A stretch of DNA of 55,082 bases, from positions 1-55,082 of the forward strand of contig JAPFDT010000056.1 of NCBI GenBank assembly GCA_026169815.1. The letters run 5' to 3'. The notes beneath the pieces are model-generated. The model saw nothing but the letters and a program-made list of their open reading frames with translations. It made no database searches and had not been told where the DNA came from. The stretch comes from Pseudogracilibacillus sp. (GTDB lineage Bacteria; Bacillota; Bacilli; Bacillales; Amphibacillaceae). Below are positions 45,668 to 55,082 of the stretch, piece by piece. Each line of letters starts with the position of its first letter. The first letter of the stretch is position 1. The position numbers were made by a program, and so were the translations under genes.

Positions 45668-46662
45668 ATAAGTTCGGTCGCCCAATTCGTGATTTACGAA
45701 TTTCTGTGACAGACCGTTGTAATTTCCGTTGTACGTATTGTATGCCGAAAGAGATATTCGGTAATGATTATCAATTTTTACCACAAGATGAACTTTTAAC
45801 ATATGAAGAAATGGTAAGGGTCGCTAACATATTCGCTTCCCTTGGTGTAGAGAAATTACGGATTACTGGTGGAGAACCTTTAATGCGAAAAAACTTACCA
45901 AAACTTATTGAACAACTAACAGAAATTGAAGGAATTAATGATATCGGATTAACGACGAATGCAGTGTTGTTAGGTCGTTATGCCGAAGATTTATATAAAG
46001 CAGGATTACGTCGATTAAATATAAGTTTAGATGCGATGGATCCATTTCTATTTGGAGAAATAAATGGACGTGGAACACCCCCACAAACAATTTTAAAAAA
46101 TATTGAACTAGCAAAAGAGTTAGGCTTTGAAATAAAAGTAAACATGGTCGTGCAAAAAAATCAAAATGTGTTAGAAATTTTACCAATGGCAATGCATTTT
46201 AAAGAACGTGGAATTACATTACGTTTCATTGAATTTATGGACGTAGGTAATGATAACGCATGGAGTTTTGAGAAAGTTGTTACCAAAAAGGAAATATTAA
46301 ATATTTTGCAAGAGGAGTTTGAATTAGAACCTGTCGATGCAGATTATTTTGGTGAAGTAGCAAAACGTTATTGCTATAAAGATAATGGTGTTGAAGTTGG
46401 GTTTATTACATCTGTTTCTGAATCGTTTTGTTCTTCATGTACGCGTGCGCGTATTTCTTCAGATGGGAAAATTTATACATGTTTATTCGCTTCAGATGGT
46501 TTCGATTTGCGTTCATTAGTCCGCTCAGGAAAATCAGATGAAGAGTTAACTGAAGCACTTGTATCTGTTTGGGAGCAAAGAGATGATCGTTATTCTGATG
46601 AACGAACAGAAGAAACCGCAAAAAAACGTAGTAAAATTAATATGAGTTATATTGGTGGCTAA
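45652..46662 (+). CDS. moaA: GTP 3',8-cyclase MoaA (radical SAM)
   Basis: 336 residues. The radical SAM cluster motif CNFRCTYC (Cys about 24, 28, 31), [10 protein letters not shown] (about 70-79) and the C-terminal cluster cysteines in CSSCTRAR plus a later YTCLF are present, and the end MSYIGG keeps the double-glycine tail needed for activity. It converts GTP to the pterin precursor. Last gene of the operon, before a terminator. Confidence 0.96.
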   Translation: MAKVIDKFGRPIRDLRISVTDRCNFRCTYCMPKEIFGNDYQFLPQDELLTYEEMVRVANIFASLGVEKLRITGGEPLMRKNLPKLIEQLTEIEGINDIGLTTNAVLLGRYAEDLYKAGLRRLNISLDAMDPFLFGEINGRGTPPQTILKNIELAKELGFEIKVNMVVQKNQNVLEILPMAMHFKERGITLRFIEFMDVGNDNAWSFEKVVTKKEILNILQEEFELEPVDADYFGEVAKRYCYKDNGVEVGFITSVSESFCSSCTRARISSDGKIYTCLFASDGFDLRSLVRSGKSDEELTEALVSVWEQRDDRYSDERTEETAKKRSKINMSYIGG

Positions 46663-46668
46663 GTTAGA

Positions 46669-46722
46669 AAGCGTATATTTCGAGTATGAACATGACTTGG
46701 AAATGCGCTTTTTTATTTTTTT
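46669..46722 (+). terminator. Terminator of the molybdenum cofactor operon
   Basis: AAAGCG and ATTT segments pair with AAAT and CGCTTT with a bulge, and a long T-rich run follows. The loop is large (about 20 nt). Confidence 0.55.
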
Positions 46723-46765
46723 CGCAAAATGAATGCCCTACTGGTCTCATTCTGCTAAACTATAA

Positions 46766-48313
<1,548 letters not shown>

Positions 48314-48326
48314 AAGGAGGGAACAA

Positions 48327-49322
48327 ATGGAAAAAATAATGAATCATCCAGAAACGATTGTTAATGATATGATAGATGCAATGGTTTTAGCTCATCCAAA
48401 CTCATTACGGCGTATCGATAATCAGATGATTATTGCGAGAAAGGAACAGCCAAAGGGTAAAGTTTGTATAATTAGTGGTGGAGGAAGTGGACACGAACCC
48501 GCCCATGGAGGATATGTTGGCAAAGGCATGTTAGATGCAGCTGTATTAGGCGAAGTATTTACTTCACCGACAGTAGAACAAATATATACCGCTATTAAAG
48601 AGTTAGATAACGGGGCAGGCGTTTGTTTAATTGTAAAAAATTATACAGGTGATCGGTTGAATTTTGATATGGCAACAGAACTTGCGACAGCGGAAGGTAT
48701 TAAAGTCGAACAAGTTATCGTAAATGATGATGTTTCTTTAGATGATGACGAGGATACTTCAGGAAGACGTGGTATTGCTGGAGTGATATTTGTCCATAAA
48801 ATAGCAGGTGCTAAAGCAGAACAAGGGGCATCATTACAAGAAGTAAAAGAGATAGCCCAAAAAGCAGTACAATCGGTTCGTTCCATAGGCTTTGCTACAT
48901 CCTCTTGTCGAATTCCAGCAGCTACAGAACCTAATTTTACATTAGAAGAAAATGAAATGGAATTAGGTATTGGTATTCATGGTGAACGAGGAATTACCCG
49001 TCAAAAAATGGGTTCCGCTAAATCGATTGCACAACAATTAGTAAAAGCTATTTTAGACGACATGCTTTTAGAAAAAGAAGCAGAGATAGCGCTAATGATT
49101 AATGGTATGGGTGCAACGACGAAAATGGAACTGTATCTTTTATATAAAGAAGTATCTGAATTGTTAACAGATCGAGATATCAACATATGTCAGTCGTTCG
49201 TCGGCGAATACATGACATCACTCGAAATGGGTGGAGCCTCTGTTACGATACTAAAATTAGATGAAGAGTTAAAAGCGTTATTAAATGCAACATCAGAAGC
49301 GGCTAGTTTTATAGTACGTTAA
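48327..49322 (+). CDS. dhaK: PTS-dependent dihydroxyacetone kinase subunit DhaK
   Basis: 331 residues. IISGGGSGHEPAHGGYVGKG (about 51-70) binds substrate, and the histidine in LGIGIHGERG (about 214-223) forms the hemiaminal with dihydroxyacetone. It binds dihydroxyacetone, which DhaL-ADP phosphorylates. GGAGGG is spaced for ATG 48327. Followed by dhaL and dhaM. Confidence 0.95.
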   Translation: MEKIMNHPETIVNDMIDAMVLAHPNSLRRIDNQMIIARKEQPKGKVCIISGGGSGHEPAHGGYVGKGMLDAAVLGEVFTSPTVEQIYTAIKELDNGAGVCLIVKNYTGDRLNFDMATELATAEGIKVEQVIVNDDVSLDDDEDTSGRRGIAGVIFVHKIAGAKAEQGASLQEVKEIAQKAVQSVRSIGFATSSCRIPAATEPNFTLEENEMELGIGIHGERGITRQKMGSAKSIAQQLVKAILDDMLLEKEAEIALMINGMGATTKMELYLLYKEVSELLTDRDINICQSFVGEYMTSLEMGGASVTILKLDEELKALLNATSEAASFIVR

Positions 49323-49341
49323 TAAAATGGGAGGATGTAAA

Positions 49342-49968
49342 ATGATTTGGAAAGAAGTTGATATAGTTTCTTGGATGGATAAAACAAATGAAAAGATTCA
49401 AGCAAATAAATCCGAATTAACTATTTTAGATCGTAATATTGGTGATGGTGACCACGGTATTAATATGTCGCGGGGCTTTCAAAAGATAGTTGATCAATTA
49501 CAGGAGACGAATTATTCGTCTGTGTCTGCCGTTTTAAAAGATGTTGCCATGTTAATGATTCGGCATATTGGCGGTGCATCTGGGCCACTTTATGGCACTG
49601 CGTTTTTACGATTATCTTTAGCGACAGAGAATATCCAAACAATCGATACAACTACTCTAGCAAAAGGTTTTCATGCAGCAACTGCCGGAATTAAACAACG
49701 AGGGAAAGCAAAGTCAGGCGAGAAGACATTAATTGATGTATGGAGTCCTGTTACGAAATATATGAATGATACGGAAGAAATTAATCCAACAAAATTAGTG
49801 CAAGTAGCTGAATTAGCTATGGAAAATACAGAAGATATGCTAGCAAAGAAAGGACGTGCAGCGTATTTAAAAGAACGTTCAATTGGACATATTGATCCAG
49901 GTGCGATGTCGTCTTATTTATTATTTCAATCATTGGCAGAAGTACTTGAAGGAGGAAGCACAACATGA
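49342..49968 (+). CDS. dhaL: Dihydroxyacetone kinase subunit DhaL
   Basis: 208 residues. LDRNIGDGDHGINMSRG (about 28-44) holds the Asp residues that bind Mg-ADP; GGASGPLYGTAFL (about 73-85) is the second family motif. It carries tightly bound ADP that is rephosphorylated by DhaM. ATG 49342 is set by the GGAGG at 49330-49334. It overlaps dhaM by 4 bases. Confidence 0.95.
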   Translation: MIWKEVDIVSWMDKTNEKIQANKSELTILDRNIGDGDHGINMSRGFQKIVDQLQETNYSSVSAVLKDVAMLMIRHIGGASGPLYGTAFLRLSLATENIQTIDTTTLAKGFHAATAGIKQRGKAKSGEKTLIDVWSPVTKYMNDTEEINPTKLVQVAELAMENTEDMLAKKGRAAYLKERSIGHIDPGAMSSYLLFQSLAEVLEGGSTT

Positions 49969-50357
49969 CGTATGTGGGGATTGTTCTCGTATCACATAGC
50001 GAGAAGGTGACAGATGGTTTAAAGGAAATTATAAGAGAAGTAATTGAAGATGTGCCAGTTGAGTCTGCTGGAGGTATGGAAGACGGTCTAATTGGAACGA
50101 GTGTCGATAAAATAACAACAGCTATTCGACAAGCAGATCAAGGTCGAGGTGTATTAATTTTTTATGATTTAGGAAGTGCAAAAATGAATACAGATCTCGC
50201 TATCGAATTAGCGGACTTACAAGAAGAAGTTGAACTTGTCGAAGCGCCATTAATTGAAGGTGCATATGTCGGAGCAGTAGAAGCAAGTATTGGTCGAGAT
50301 ATGACGGAGATATTAGCGAGTATTCATGCATCATTTCCGAAAATTGAAATAGGTTAA
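49965..50357 (+). CDS. dhaM: Dihydroxyacetone kinase phosphoryl donor DhaM (EIIA-type)
   Basis: 130 residues, an EIIA-Man-like domain alone, with the active His11 in VLVSHSEKV and IFYDLGSAKMN (about 66-76). It takes phosphate from HPr and gives it to DhaL-ADP. It lacks the HPr and EI domains fused to E. coli DhaM, as is usual in Firmicutes. Confidence 0.94.
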   Translation: MTYVGIVLVSHSEKVTDGLKEIIREVIEDVPVESAGGMEDGLIGTSVDKITTAIRQADQGRGVLIFYDLGSAKMNTDLAIELADLQEEVELVEAPLIEGAYVGAVEASIGRDMTEILASIHASFPKIEIG

Positions 50358-50382
50358 TAAGAATTTAAAGTTGGAGGAGCGT

Positions 50383-51534
50383 TTGTCACTGGTGAAAAAA
50401 GAGACGAGAAGAGCAGCTATTACCGCAATTATTCCAGGAATTATTATTTGTTTTATCGTGATGATGCTCGGGATTTTTGGAGCTGAACAAATCGGACGAT
50501 TATTAGTTGCACTGGATGTGTTACCCCAAGGAAGTGCCAGTCCAGTATCAGGAATATTTGTTGCAATTATAATAGGAATTATTATTCGAAATACAATTGG
50601 TTTACATACACTGTTTCAACAAGGTGTTGCATTTTCAGTGAAATACGCTTTACGAGCGGGAATTGTTTTACTAGGTTTACGTTTAAGTTTAAGTGAAGCG
50701 TTAAAATTAGGTGCATGGGGTTTACCACTTATCATTACATGTATAGCAAGTGGTTTGTTTATTACTCTTTATTTTACGAAGAAGTTAGATCAATCGAGAC
50801 GACTTGGAACATTAATTGCAGGCGGAACTGGAATTTGTGGTGTTACTGCAATTATGGCAATCTCACCAGTTATTAAGGCAAAAGACAATGAAATATCGTA
50901 TGCAGTAGCGAATATTACTATTTTTGGACTAATTGGTATGTTGTTATATCCTTACGCTGCTCATGCCATGTTTGGTGACGATCCGATAAAAGTAGGATTA
51001 TTTTTAGGAACAGCCATTCATGATACTGCTCAAGTAACTGGTTCAGCACTTATTTTTAGCCAGATTTATGATATGGACAAAGTAATCGATGTAGCAACTG
51101 TCACAAAACTAACACGGAATTTATTTATTATAGCAGTTATTCCTTTTGTATCGTATTTATACTATAAACAAAGCAATCAGCAAGAAGGTGGACAAACATT
51201 ACCAAAATGGTATAAGTTTGTACCGATTTTTGTTTTATTATTTCTCGGTTTATCGCTTTTAAGGACGATTGGAGATGTAACGTTAGCAAGTACAGGACAA
51301 GCATTTGGTTTGTTAGCTACGTCAAGTTGGGAACGATTTTATGAGTTTTGGAGTAATGTTGGTTCTACATATATGTTAGGAATTGCGATGGCAGGAGTAG
51401 GCTTGTCTACTGACTTTTCCATGTTTAAAGGATTAGGAATGAAACCATTTTATATCGGTCTAACAGCAGCGATAACAATCGGTATCATAAGTTTAACACT
51501 TGTGTCCTTGTTCGGTGATTATGTTCAAATATAA
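50383..51534 (+). CDS. YeiH/UPF0324 family membrane protein (putative anion exporter)
   Basis: About 383 residues with around ten membrane segments. RAGIVLLGLRLSLSEALKLG (about 92-111), IAGGTGICGVTAIMAISPVI (about 145-164) and IHDTAQVTGSALI (about 223-235) match the UPF0324/YeiH family, sometimes annotated as sulfate exporters without firm proof. I start at TTG 50383 from the GGAGG spacing; TTG 50371 overlaps that site. The link to dhaKLM is positional only. Confidence 0.8.
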   Translation: MSLVKKETRRAAITAIIPGIIICFIVMMLGIFGAEQIGRLLVALDVLPQGSASPVSGIFVAIIIGIIIRNTIGLHTLFQQGVAFSVKYALRAGIVLLGLRLSLSEALKLGAWGLPLIITCIASGLFITLYFTKKLDQSRRLGTLIAGGTGICGVTAIMAISPVIKAKDNEISYAVANITIFGLIGMLLYPYAAHAMFGDDPIKVGLFLGTAIHDTAQVTGSALIFSQIYDMDKVIDVATVTKLTRNLFIIAVIPFVSYLYYKQSNQQEGGQTLPKWYKFVPIFVLLFLGLSLLRTIGDVTLASTGQAFGLLATSSWERFYEFWSNVGSTYMLGIAMAGVGLSTDFSMFKGLGMKPFYIGLTAAITIGIISLTLVSLFGDYVQI

Positions 51535-51568
51535 TAAATGATTAACTCGATAAAAGGAGTATGTAGGA

Positions 51569-52288
51569 ATGGTGTTAAATTTTGCTCATAGAGGTTCGGT
51601 AACAGAAGCGCCAGAAAACACAGTGTCAGCGATGGAAAAGGCATTAGAACACGGTGTTCAGGCGATCGAGTTAGATGTACAATTAACAAAGGATCATGAA
51701 CTAATCGTCATTCATGATCATCATTTACGTCGTTTTAATAAGCGAGCAAAAAGGCTGGTAAACCAATATACATTAGCCGAAATAAGGCGAATTGATGTAG
51801 GGTCTTATTTTTCACGAGCATTTACGAAAGAAAGGTTAGCGACCTTAACAGAGCTGCTAAATGTTATCCCAGAAGATATTTTAATCAATATTGAAATAAA
51901 AAATGCACCTATTATTTATGAAGGAATTGAGAAAATATTACTCGATACATTACAAGCAGAGAGACGGATGAATAATGTAATGATTTCTTCGTTTGATCAT
52001 GTTAGTTTGCAATATGTTCAAAAAGAAGCGCCAACGATTCCTTTAGGCTTATTATTCGAACATCGTATAATACGCCCATGGGAATATGCAAAATCAAGTG
52101 GTTTAGATGTTTGTTCGATTCATCCGAAGAAGACTCATGTAGATAAACAGTTTGTTGAAGGTTGTCATCAAGATGGATATAAAGTATTTCCTTTTACCGT
52201 AAATGATATAGAAACATATGAACAATTTATCCAGTGGGGCGTTGATGGTGTCTTTTCAAACAACCCAGCTATTTTTTCACAAACTTAA
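51569..52288 (+). CDS. Glycerophosphodiester phosphodiesterase
   Basis: 239 residues, a GDPD TIM barrel. FAHRGSVTEAPENT (His/Arg/Glu, about 5-18), IELDVQLTKDHELIVIHDHH (about 37-56) and INIEIKN (about 109-115) give the metal and acid-base residues. It splits glycerophosphodiesters to glycerol-3-phosphate and an alcohol. No signal peptide, so cytoplasmic. It fits the glycerol metabolism context upstream. Confidence 0.92.
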   Translation: MVLNFAHRGSVTEAPENTVSAMEKALEHGVQAIELDVQLTKDHELIVIHDHHLRRFNKRAKRLVNQYTLAEIRRIDVGSYFSRAFTKERLATLTELLNVIPEDILINIEIKNAPIIYEGIEKILLDTLQAERRMNNVMISSFDHVSLQYVQKEAPTIPLGLLFEHRIIRPWEYAKSSGLDVCSIHPKKTHVDKQFVEGCHQDGYKVFPFTVNDIETYEQFIQWGVDGVFSNNPAIFSQT

Positions 52289-52330
52289 AAAGGCAGGGAC
52301 ATTTGCTGTAAACATGTCCCTGCCTTTTTA
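52286..52330. terminator. Bidirectional terminator GDPD / queT
   Basis: AAAAGGCAGGGACA and TGTCCCTGCCTTTT form a perfect 14-bp stem with A and T runs on both sides. Confidence 0.9.
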
Positions 52331-52340
52331 AGTATTTATA

Positions 52341-52832
52341 TTAAGAAATTAATTGTTTTAAATTAATACGCTTTGCAATAAAGTAGACAATCGGGATAGC
52401 GACGACCATCGTAATAAATTCGCTCACTCCACTTGTAACCCATAAGAACATAAACGTATCTTCTAAATGTAAAAACACTTTCAGCATATATGCGATAATA
52501 AACATGTTGAATGAAAATATAAATGAGTTAATCAACATAAGCAACAATTTATTCGCAATAAAACGACCAATGAGCATCGTAATGCATAACGAAAGAATCG
52601 TATGTGCTAAGCCGAAAATTAAATCGACTTTCGTTGGAGATAGAAATAGGTTTGCTAAAAAGACACCCCCAACAATTCCCCAAAAAAACTTCTTGTTAAA
52701 CACAATAAAGTGGTTAAACAACTCGGAAATACGAAATTGAATATTCGTAAATCCAAAAGGCGCGATTGTTGCTGTAATAACAAAATAAAGCGCAGCAATG
52801 ACCGCATTCATAATTAAAGTATTTACTTTCAT
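52341..52832 (-). CDS. queT: Queuosine precursor ECF transporter S component QueT
   Basis: 163 residues, five to six membrane segments. The FTNIQFRISELFNHF block (about 28-42) and the following GxxGGVFLANLF are typical of QueT. It binds a queuine precursor (preQ0/preQ1 class) for uptake with the shared ECF module. The preQ1-like leader upstream supports the assignment. Confidence 0.9.
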   Translation of the reverse strand: MKVNTLIMNAVIAALYFVITATIAPFGFTNIQFRISELFNHFIVFNKKFFWGIVGGVFLANLFLSPTKVDLIFGLAHTILSLCITMLIGRFIANKLLLMLINSFIFSFNMFIIAYMLKVFLHLEDTFMFLWVTSGVSEFITMVVAIPIVYFIAKRINLKQLIS

Positions 52833-52841
52833 ATGACTTCT

Positions 52842-52880
52842 CTCCCTAGTATTTTTTTCGTTGGATGGTTGCGAACAACG
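52842..52880 (-). ncRNA. Candidate preQ1-I riboswitch in the queT leader
   Basis: On the minus strand, P1 CGTTG/CAACG encloses a loop TTCGCAACCATC containing TCGCA as in the Thermoanaerobacter preQ1-I aptamer, then an A-rich tail ending in AGGGA, the ribosome site of queT. A pseudoknot hiding AGGGA would block translation. The assignment is by pattern and gene context. Confidence 0.6.
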
Positions 52881-52900
52881 TTAAACTTGCACAATGAATA

Positions 52901-52929
52901 AGTATAATAGAATATCGTTATTTTTACAA
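52901..52929 (-). promoter_or_regulatory. Promoter of queT
   Basis: On the minus strand TTGTAA (52924-52929) and TATACT (52901-52906) are 17 bases apart, about 20 bases before the preQ1-like aptamer. Confidence 0.6.
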
Positions 52930-53016
52930 TCGTCATCCCTTATAAACATCTACCTCTAACAATAGACAGATATTAAATCAAAGTTTGTGCCTTTTTTCAC
53001 ATTTCATTTCCTTTAC

Positions 53017-53058
53017 TTGATGTAGGTCAAGGATAACCTTAAAAAACTCCCCTATACT
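53017..53058 (+). promoter_or_regulatory. FNR/CRP-family box and -10 element before the ATPase gene
   Basis: TTGAT-GTAG-GTCAA (53017-53030) matches the FNR consensus TTGAT-N4-ATCAA with one mismatch. TATACT at 53053-53058 puts the likely start at 53065 and the box centre at -41.5, the class II activator position. No good -35 is present, as expected for an activated promoter. Confidence 0.55.
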
Positions 53059-53139
53059 AAAGTTGAAGATGATAAGAAAGTAATCCAACGCGGACAGAAC
53101 AGAGTCAGTCTGTGAAACATACAATCTAATCATTTGATA

Positions 53140-53201
53140 GAAAAAACATCCTTTGCAGTATGTTTTAAAGGAATGGATTAGAAGTATCAAGATGTTTTTT
53201 C
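53140..53201 (+). terminator. Possible leader attenuator of the ATPase gene
   Basis: GAAAAAACATC (53140-53150) pairs with GATGTTTTTTC (53191-53201) and an inner CTTT/AAAG stacks. Alternative stems AAACATAC/GTATGTTT (53115-53122, 53158-53165) and CTAATC/GATTAG (53126-53131, 53176-53181) would exclude it. The U run is within the 3' arm, so termination strength is uncertain. Confidence 0.4.
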
Positions 53202-53271
53202 ATATTAATTTATATCAATCGTTATTCTAGAAATAATTTAAACTAGAAGTCAAAAGTTTGGAGGGTTTATT

Positions 53272-55082
53272 ATGCAAAGGTTTATTTTAGGAAAGAAAAA
53301 TCATATTACACTTATTAGCGCAATATTAATTGTTCTTGGTTTTTTCGGGAGATTTGGTTTAGATAATCTTGCCCTATTTAATTGGTCACTCATTATTGCA
53401 TCGATACTTGGAATCGCACCAATTGCAATTCAAGCATATCAAGCACTGAAGGTTAGAGTAGTCAGTATTGATGTATTAGTAACGATTGCGGTTGTCGGAG
53501 CTGTATTAATTAAAAACTATGAAGAATCAGCAATTGTTACGTTTTTATTTTTATTTGGTGCTTATTTAGAACAGCGGACATTAAATAAAACACGTTCTGC
53601 TATTAAGGAATTAACAGATATGGCACCAGAAATTGCTATGAAACAAATCGAAAATGGTGAATTTGAAGAAGTCGATGTGTTTGATGTAGATGAAGGGGAT
53701 GTATTGTTAGTAAGAACTGGTTCAAGTGTGCCAGTCGATGGAACAGTACTTTCTGGTGAAGGACATATTAATGAAGCGAGTATTACAGGGGAATCTGTGC
53801 CTGTTAGTAAAAGTGAAGGATTAGAAGTTTTTGCAGGAACAATACTCGAAAATGGTACGATTCAAATTCAAGCAGATCGTGTAGGAGAAGACACAACGTT
53901 TGGTCGAATTATCGAACTTGTAGAAGATGCACAAGATTCTAAATCGGCAGCAGAACGTTTTATTGATCGTTTTTCAAAATATTATACACCTGCTGTATTA
54001 GTGTTCGGTATTATTATTTATCTATTTACACAAAATATTGAAATGGCGATAACAGCATTAGTTCTTGGATGTCCAGGAGCATTAGTAATTGGTGTACCTG
54101 TCTCAAACGTGTCTGGTATTGGAAATGGTGCACGAAATGGCGTCCTATTAAAAGGTAGTGAAGTTATCAATGATTTTAGTAAAGCAGATACGATCGTTTT
54201 TGATAAGACAGGAACATTAACAGTTGGAAATCCAGCAGTAGCAGAAAAGGAATTTTACGGAGATGGCATCGAAGAAACGCTAGGTTATTTAGCAAGTGTA
54301 GAACGTGAATCAGATCATCCATTAGCGAAAGCAGTTCTTAATGATATTGGTGAGGTAAAACTTTCAACAGTTGAAGCAACAGAAGTCGTCAAAGGTGAAG
54401 GAGTAGTTGCAACAGTCAATGGTCGTCGCCTAGCTGTTGGTAATGTCGCATTAATGGAAAGAGAAAATGTTATTTTACATGAACAAGCAACAAAAGATGT
54501 AGAAATTTATGAAAAGAATGGTAATTCACTCGTCCTTACAGCTGTAGATGGTGAATTGAAAGTGTTAATGGGAATTCGTGATCAAATTCGCCCTGGAGTA
54601 AAAGAAGACTTACAACAATTGAAAAAATTAAGTGTTAAAAATTTAATCGTTCTTTCAGGAGATAACCAAGGAACAGTAGATTTAGTTGCTGGAGAATTAG
54701 GCTTAACAGAAGCTCATGGAAATATGTTACCAGAAGATAAATCAGCTTATATTGAAAAAATGCAAGAAGCGGGTCATATTGTTGCCTTTGTAGGAGATGG
54801 GATTAACGACAGTCCATCATTAGCTTTAGCAGATATAGGAATTGCGATGGGTAGTGGAACAGATGTAGCAATCGAAACATCAGATGTTGTTTTAATGAAC
54901 TCAGATTTTAAGCATTTGGCACATGCCCTCGGTTTAACTAAAGCTATTTCTAGAAACATGATTCAGAATATCGTCATTGCAGTAGGTGTCGTTATTATTT
55001 TATTATCCGGTTTACTATTTAGTGATTGGATGAACATGTCGATTGGGATGTTAGCTCATGAAGCAAGTATCTTCGTAGTAGT
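53272..55082 (+). CDS. Heavy-metal P1B-type ATPase with CPG motif (partial, runs off the window)
   Basis: At least 603 residues, C-terminus missing by a little. There is no N-terminal HMA domain. ASITGESVPV, LGCPGALVIGVPVSN (membrane metal site, CPG instead of CPC or SPC), DKTGTLTVG, SDHPLAK and GDGINDSPSLA are visible, and the last visible helix has MLAHEASIFVV, recalling the HEG-type helix of P1B-4 Co/Fe/Zn exporters. Substrate uncertain; Zn, Co or Fe(II) are possible. The start has GGAGGG upstream. The FNR-like box suggests oxygen- or redox-linked expression. Confidence 0.9.
   Translation, partial: MQRFILGKKNHITLISAILIVLGFFGRFGLDNLALFNWSLIIASILGIAPIAIQAYQALKVRVVSIDVLVTIAVVGAVLIKNYEESAIVTFLFLFGAYLEQRTLNKTRSAIKELTDMAPEIAMKQIENGEFEEVDVFDVDEGDVLLVRTGSSVPVDGTVLSGEGHINEASITGESVPVSKSEGLEVFAGTILENGTIQIQADRVGEDTTFGRIIELVEDAQDSKSAAERFIDRFSKYYTPAVLVFGIIIYLFTQNIEMAITALVLGCPGALVIGVPVSNVSGIGNGARNGVLLKGSEVINDFSKADTIVFDKTGTLTVGNPAVAEKEFYGDGIEETLGYLASVERESDHPLAKAVLNDIGEVKLSTVEATEVVKGEGVVATVNGRRLAVGNVALMERENVILHEQATKDVEIYEKNGNSLVLTAVDGELKVLMGIRDQIRPGVKEDLQQLKKLSVKNLIVLSGDNQGTVDLVAGELGLTEAHGNMLPEDKSAYIEKMQEAGHIVAFVGDGINDSPSLALADIGIAMGSGTDVAIETSDVVLMNSDFKHLAHALGLTKAISRNMIQNIVIAVGVVIILLSGLLFSDWMNMSIGMLAHEASIFVV

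Larger units (their letters stand above)
52930..53271 (+). other. Upstream region and leader of the heavy-metal ATPase gene
   Basis: No gene. It holds an FNR-like box at 53017-53030, a -10 box TATACT at 53053-53058 and a roughly 200-base leader with a terminator-like hairpin (53140-53201) and competing stems (53115-53122 with 53158-53165; 53126-53131 with 53176-53181). The ribosome site GGAGGG is at about 53260-53265. Confidence 0.55.

Overview
The window reads as a chromosomal segment of a low-GC, motile member of the Bacillales. The signs are AT-rich DNA, strong AGGAGG-type ribosome binding sites, several TTG/GTG starts, TPP and preQ1 riboswitches, a copper CsoR operon, a NiaR/NadA/NadC block and the cdaA-cdaR-glmM order. 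A SigD-type promoter in front of a YjfB-like gene and a chemotaxis receptor point to flagellar motility. Isoprenoids are made by the mevalonate route, as in staphylococci and Listeria and unlike Bacillus subtilis. I do not commit to a genus.

Layout. 1-460: the 3' end of a 16S rRNA gene with tRNA-Ile and tRNA-Ala, closed by a terminator with no 23S gene following. 461-6500: a cupin, tRNA-Thr, a lipoprotein, a LysM/3D cell-wall protein, a YunD-type nucleotidase and an acyl-CoA synthetase. 6576-9812: copper homeostasis (copZ, copA, csoR). 9823-16440: an MFS transporter, a pseudouridine synthase, a YjfB-like protein, a chemoreceptor and thiT under a TPP riboswitch. 16441-17065: repeat-rich intergenic DNA with a five-copy 52-bp palindromic tandem array. 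17066-20819: NAD synthesis (nadA, nadC, divergent nifS-niaR) without nadB. 21085-22471: fabI and four tRNAs. 22651-27111: mvaA, mvk, mvaD and pmvk. 27199-31689: arginase, then cdaA-cdaR-glmM. 31768-32724: a sugar-kinase gene broken by one stop codon. 32914-33907: plsC and a small acidic membrane protein.

34203-41805 is the most distinctive region, an Isd-like haem acquisition locus. It has four NEAT-domain surface proteins (one with two NEAT domains and a collagen-like stretch), a haem-binding lipoprotein, a permease, an ATPase and a class B sortase. Two of the NEAT proteins carry NPKTG/NPKTS sorting signals that this sortase would be expected to process. Haem would pass from the NEAT proteins to the lipoprotein and then through the permease. 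No haem-degrading monooxygenase gene is visible beside it.

41884-52832: a DUF3891 protein, small membrane proteins, molybdenum cofactor genes (moeA, mobB, mobA, moaA), glycerol/dihydroxyacetone phosphorylation (glpK, dhaK, dhaL, dhaM), a YeiH-type membrane protein, a glycerophosphodiesterase, and queT behind a preQ1-like leader. 52833-55082: a leader with an FNR-like box and a possible attenuator, then a heavy-metal P-type ATPase with an unusual CPG motif, cut by the window end.
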